DNA from: Chryseobacterium gleum
GTDB lineage: Bacteria; Bacteroidota; Bacteroidia; Flavobacteriales_D; Sanyastnellaceae
DNA: 64,000 nucleotides
Assembly: GCA_945881835.1 (NCBI GenBank)
Contig: CAMCVP010000004.1
Coordinates: 62,001-126,000 of the forward strand
Direction of reading: 5' to 3'
Positions 62,126 through 64,000 of this stretch are shown here, piece after piece. The notes below the pieces were generated by a model. That model worked only from the letters and a program-made list of their open reading frames with translations. It searched no databases and had not been told where the DNA came from. Each line of letters starts with the position of its first letter. The first letter of the stretch is position 1. The translations under genes and the position numbers were made by a program.

Positions 62126-64000
62126 TTGAGAAGTACAATCAAATATCAATCATTCATCAAGTCACGAAAACTACTTTTTGTTCTTGCAACTATTCTAACA
62201 TTCTTGTCATCACCGGCATTAAATGCACAAGTTGAATTAGGTTCAACCATAGATTATGCGGAACCTAGAAAAATGAAGGTTGCAGGCATAACAGTCATGG
62301 GCGCGGAATACACAGATGCTCAAGCAATATTGCTTTTTTGTGGTTTGAAGGTGGGACAAGAGATAATGATTCCCGGAGATGAGATTGCAGATGCACTTCG
62401 TAAGCTTTGGAAGAATCAATTGTTCTCTGCTATCGATATTCGATTGGCGGAAGCACGCGGAGATGATGCCTTCTTGGTTATTGTAGTGAAGGAACTTCCG
62501 AAGTTAGGAGTCTTTAAGTTTGATGGAATTAAAAAGGGAGATGCAGATAATATTCGTGAGAAGATGAAGATTCGTTCAGGAAATATCGTGAACGAAAATT
62601 TGAAGGCCACTGCGACAAACATTATCAAAGATTTTTATGTGGAAAAGGGCTACTTTAATGCGAAGGTGAATATCGTTGAAAAACCATATCCGAATTTGCC
62701 AAATGCCGTTGAGTTGACCTTCGATATTGAAAGAGGTAATCGCATTAAGATTGAAGAAATAGAATGGGTGGGAGTAGATAAGATGTCGGTTTCAGCTTTG
62801 AACCGCTCCATGAAGAACACCAAAAAGGCAGCTTTCTATCATGTGTTTAAATCATCGAAATTTTTAGAAGAGGAATACGAAGAAGATAAAGTTGCTGTTG
62901 TAGAACGCTACAACAAACAAGGTTTTAGAAATATGCGAATTGTTAAGGATTCAATTTATTCTGTTGGTCCGGAGCGTTTGAAAATTAGAATCACCATTGA
63001 TGAAGGAAATAAGTTTTACTTCAGAAATATCTCGTTCATTGGAAACACGAAGTACAGAAGCAATACCCTTGATTCAATTTTGAACATTAAGAAAGGTGAT
63101 GTCTACAACATGGAGGTTTTGCAAACCCGTTTGAACATGAATCAAAGCGGACGTGATGTTGCTTCGCTTTATACCGATGACGGTTACTTGAATTTTTACG
63201 CTTATCCTGTTGAGTCCCTCGTTCCACCGGATAGCATAGACATTGAAGTCCGCATGGGTGAAGGACGTCAATACAGAATAGGTGTAGTTAGTGTTTCAGG
63301 AAATACAAAAACTAACGATCACGTAATCTATCGCGAAATACGCACGCGTCCAGGCGATTTGTTCAATCGCTCAGACTTGATTCGTTCGCAACGTGAATTA
63401 GCAAACTTGAATTACTTCAGCCAAGAGGCATTTGACATTCGTACCAATCCTAGAGCGGATGAAGGTTTGGTAGATTTGGAATATGTTGTGGAAGAAAAGC
63501 CTTCGGATCAAATTGAATTGTCTGGTGGTTGGGGCGGTGGTCGTGTTGTTGGATCGCTTGGATTAAGTTTCAACAATTTCAGCATGCGCAACTTCTTCAA
63601 GAAAGAAGCTTGGAGTCCACTGCCAACAGGAGATGGGCAAAGACTTTCGATTCGTGCAATGAGCAATGGCGCGTATATCCAATCTTACAATTTGAGTTTC
63701 ACAGAACCATGGTTAGGTGGTAAAAGACCTAACTCCTTGTCTGTTTCAGCTTACCACAGTGTTCAATCTAATGGACAGAAAAAGTACATCAGCGATGCGC
63801 TGAATCCACTTCGTCAATCATTGATTATTACAGGAGCCTCCGTTTCCTTTGGACAACGTTGGCAGAAGCCGGATGACTGGTTCTTATTCTTTGGTGGATT
63901 GTCGTACCAACATTTCGATTTGAATAATTACGGTTCGTTCTTCTCCTTTAACAACGGTTATTCAAACAACCTTGCTGCCAATTTCACCCTGGAAAGAAGT
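62126..64000 (+). CDS. bamA: Outer-membrane barrel assembly protein BamA (3' end outside window), TTG start
   Basis: Core of the machine that inserts barrels into the outer membrane. The frame is open from 62123 to the window end (625 codons visible). No ATG exists before the signal peptide; the TTG at 62126 is the only standard start, and from it follow SRKLLFVLATILTFLSSPALNA and Q, a good Sec signal. POTRA repeats run to about residue 440 (EIADALRKLWKNQLFSAIDI, FYVEKGYFNAKVNIV, RTRPGDLFNRSDLIRSQREL); the barrel begins with ELSGGWGGGRVVGSLGLSFNN and includes LSFTEPWLGGKR. At least 17 barrel genes nearby and elsewhere would depend on it is not claimed; the identity itself is secure. Confidence 0.93.
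   Translation, partial: MRSTIKYQSFIKSRKLLFVLATILTFLSSPALNAQVELGSTIDYAEPRKMKVAGITVMGAEYTDAQAILLFCGLKVGQEIMIPGDEIADALRKLWKNQLFSAIDIRLAEARGDDAFLVIVVKELPKLGVFKFDGIKKGDADNIREKMKIRSGNIVNENLKATATNIIKDFYVEKGYFNAKVNIVEKPYPNLPNAVELTFDIERGNRIKIEEIEWVGVDKMSVSALNRSMKNTKKAAFYHVFKSSKFLEEEYEEDKVAVVERYNKQGFRNMRIVKDSIYSVGPERLKIRITIDEGNKFYFRNISFIGNTKYRSNTLDSILNIKKGDVYNMEVLQTRLNMNQSGRDVASLYTDDGYLNFYAYPVESLVPPDSIDIEVRMGEGRQYRIGVVSVSGNTKTNDHVIYREIRTRPGDLFNRSDLIRSQRELANLNYFSQEAFDIRTNPRADEGLVDLEYVVEEKPSDQIELSGGWGGGRVVGSLGLSFNNFSMRNFFKKEAWSPLPTGDGQRLSIRAMSNGAYIQSYNLSFTEPWLGGKRPNSLSVSAYHSVQSNGQKKYISDALNPLRQSLIITGASVSFGQRWQKPDDWFLFFGGLSYQHFDLNNYGSFFSFNNGYSNNLAANFTLERS

Overview
The window is a gene-dense piece of a Bacteroidota chromosome, most likely from a flavobacterium-like lineage. 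The evidence is a MurF-Alr fusion, a one-piece five-helix SdhC, cargo proteins with type IX secretion C-terminal domains (both the PNP type and the gliding-type CHU_C), several outer-membrane barrels, and promoters of the form TTG-N18-20-TAnnTTTG instead of sigma70 boxes. No gap exceeds about 200 bp. I see no transposase, prophage, CRISPR array or plasmid gene. The genus cannot be fixed by eye. LAYOUT: 1-2512 holds the end of rplM, then rpsI, rpsB and tsf, closed by a strong terminator. 2615-3732 is a lone barrel lipoprotein closed by a second copy of the same terminator. 3750-9493 holds a CstB-like persulfide dioxygenase-rhodanese on the minus strand, divergent from sdhCAB and a PAP2 phosphatase. 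9543-19727 (minus) runs from a subtilase through a CHU_C protein, ribE and polA to two envelope proteins of unknown role. 19806-27447 (minus) is tRNA-Leu, ileS, a Lys/Ala-repeat DksA-like protein, lspA and murF-alr. 27518-30371 (plus) is a pair of outer-membrane barrel genes. 30368-33778 (minus) is rimK, a cystathionine gamma-synthase/lyase and kynurenine monooxygenase. 33899-48858 (minus) is a tightly overlapping 13-gene surface-polysaccharide operon: an E1-like/rhodanese protein, an unknown protein, a Wlb-type cassette for a 2,3-diacetamido uronic acid, five glycosyltransferases, an O-acyltransferase, a Wzy-like polymerase and an asparagine-synthetase-like amidotransferase. 48990-53456 (plus) is acpP, fabF, rnc, kbl and an FAD oxidoreductase. 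53544-56427 (plus) is a three-gene envelope signalling unit: YfiR-like protein, secreted repeat protein, and membrane sensor with a SpoIIE phosphatase. 56431-58791 (minus) is uspA, an esterase and pdxJ. 58893-64000 (plus) is a CBS protein, nadK, a barrel protein, uppS and the 5' part of bamA. HOW THE GENES WORK TOGETHER: much of the window builds the envelope: lipid-carrier synthesis (uppS), peptidoglycan precursors (murF-alr), lipoprotein maturation (lspA), barrel assembly (bamA), surface polysaccharide, and secreted T9SS cargo. Core housekeeping (translation, respiration, fatty acid synthesis, cofactors) fills the rest. The least explained parts are the YfiR-like/SpoIIE operon, the E1-rhodanese protein and unknown protein heading the polysaccharide operon, the subtilase with Glu at the catalytic Asp position, and terminator hairpins that overlap promoters.
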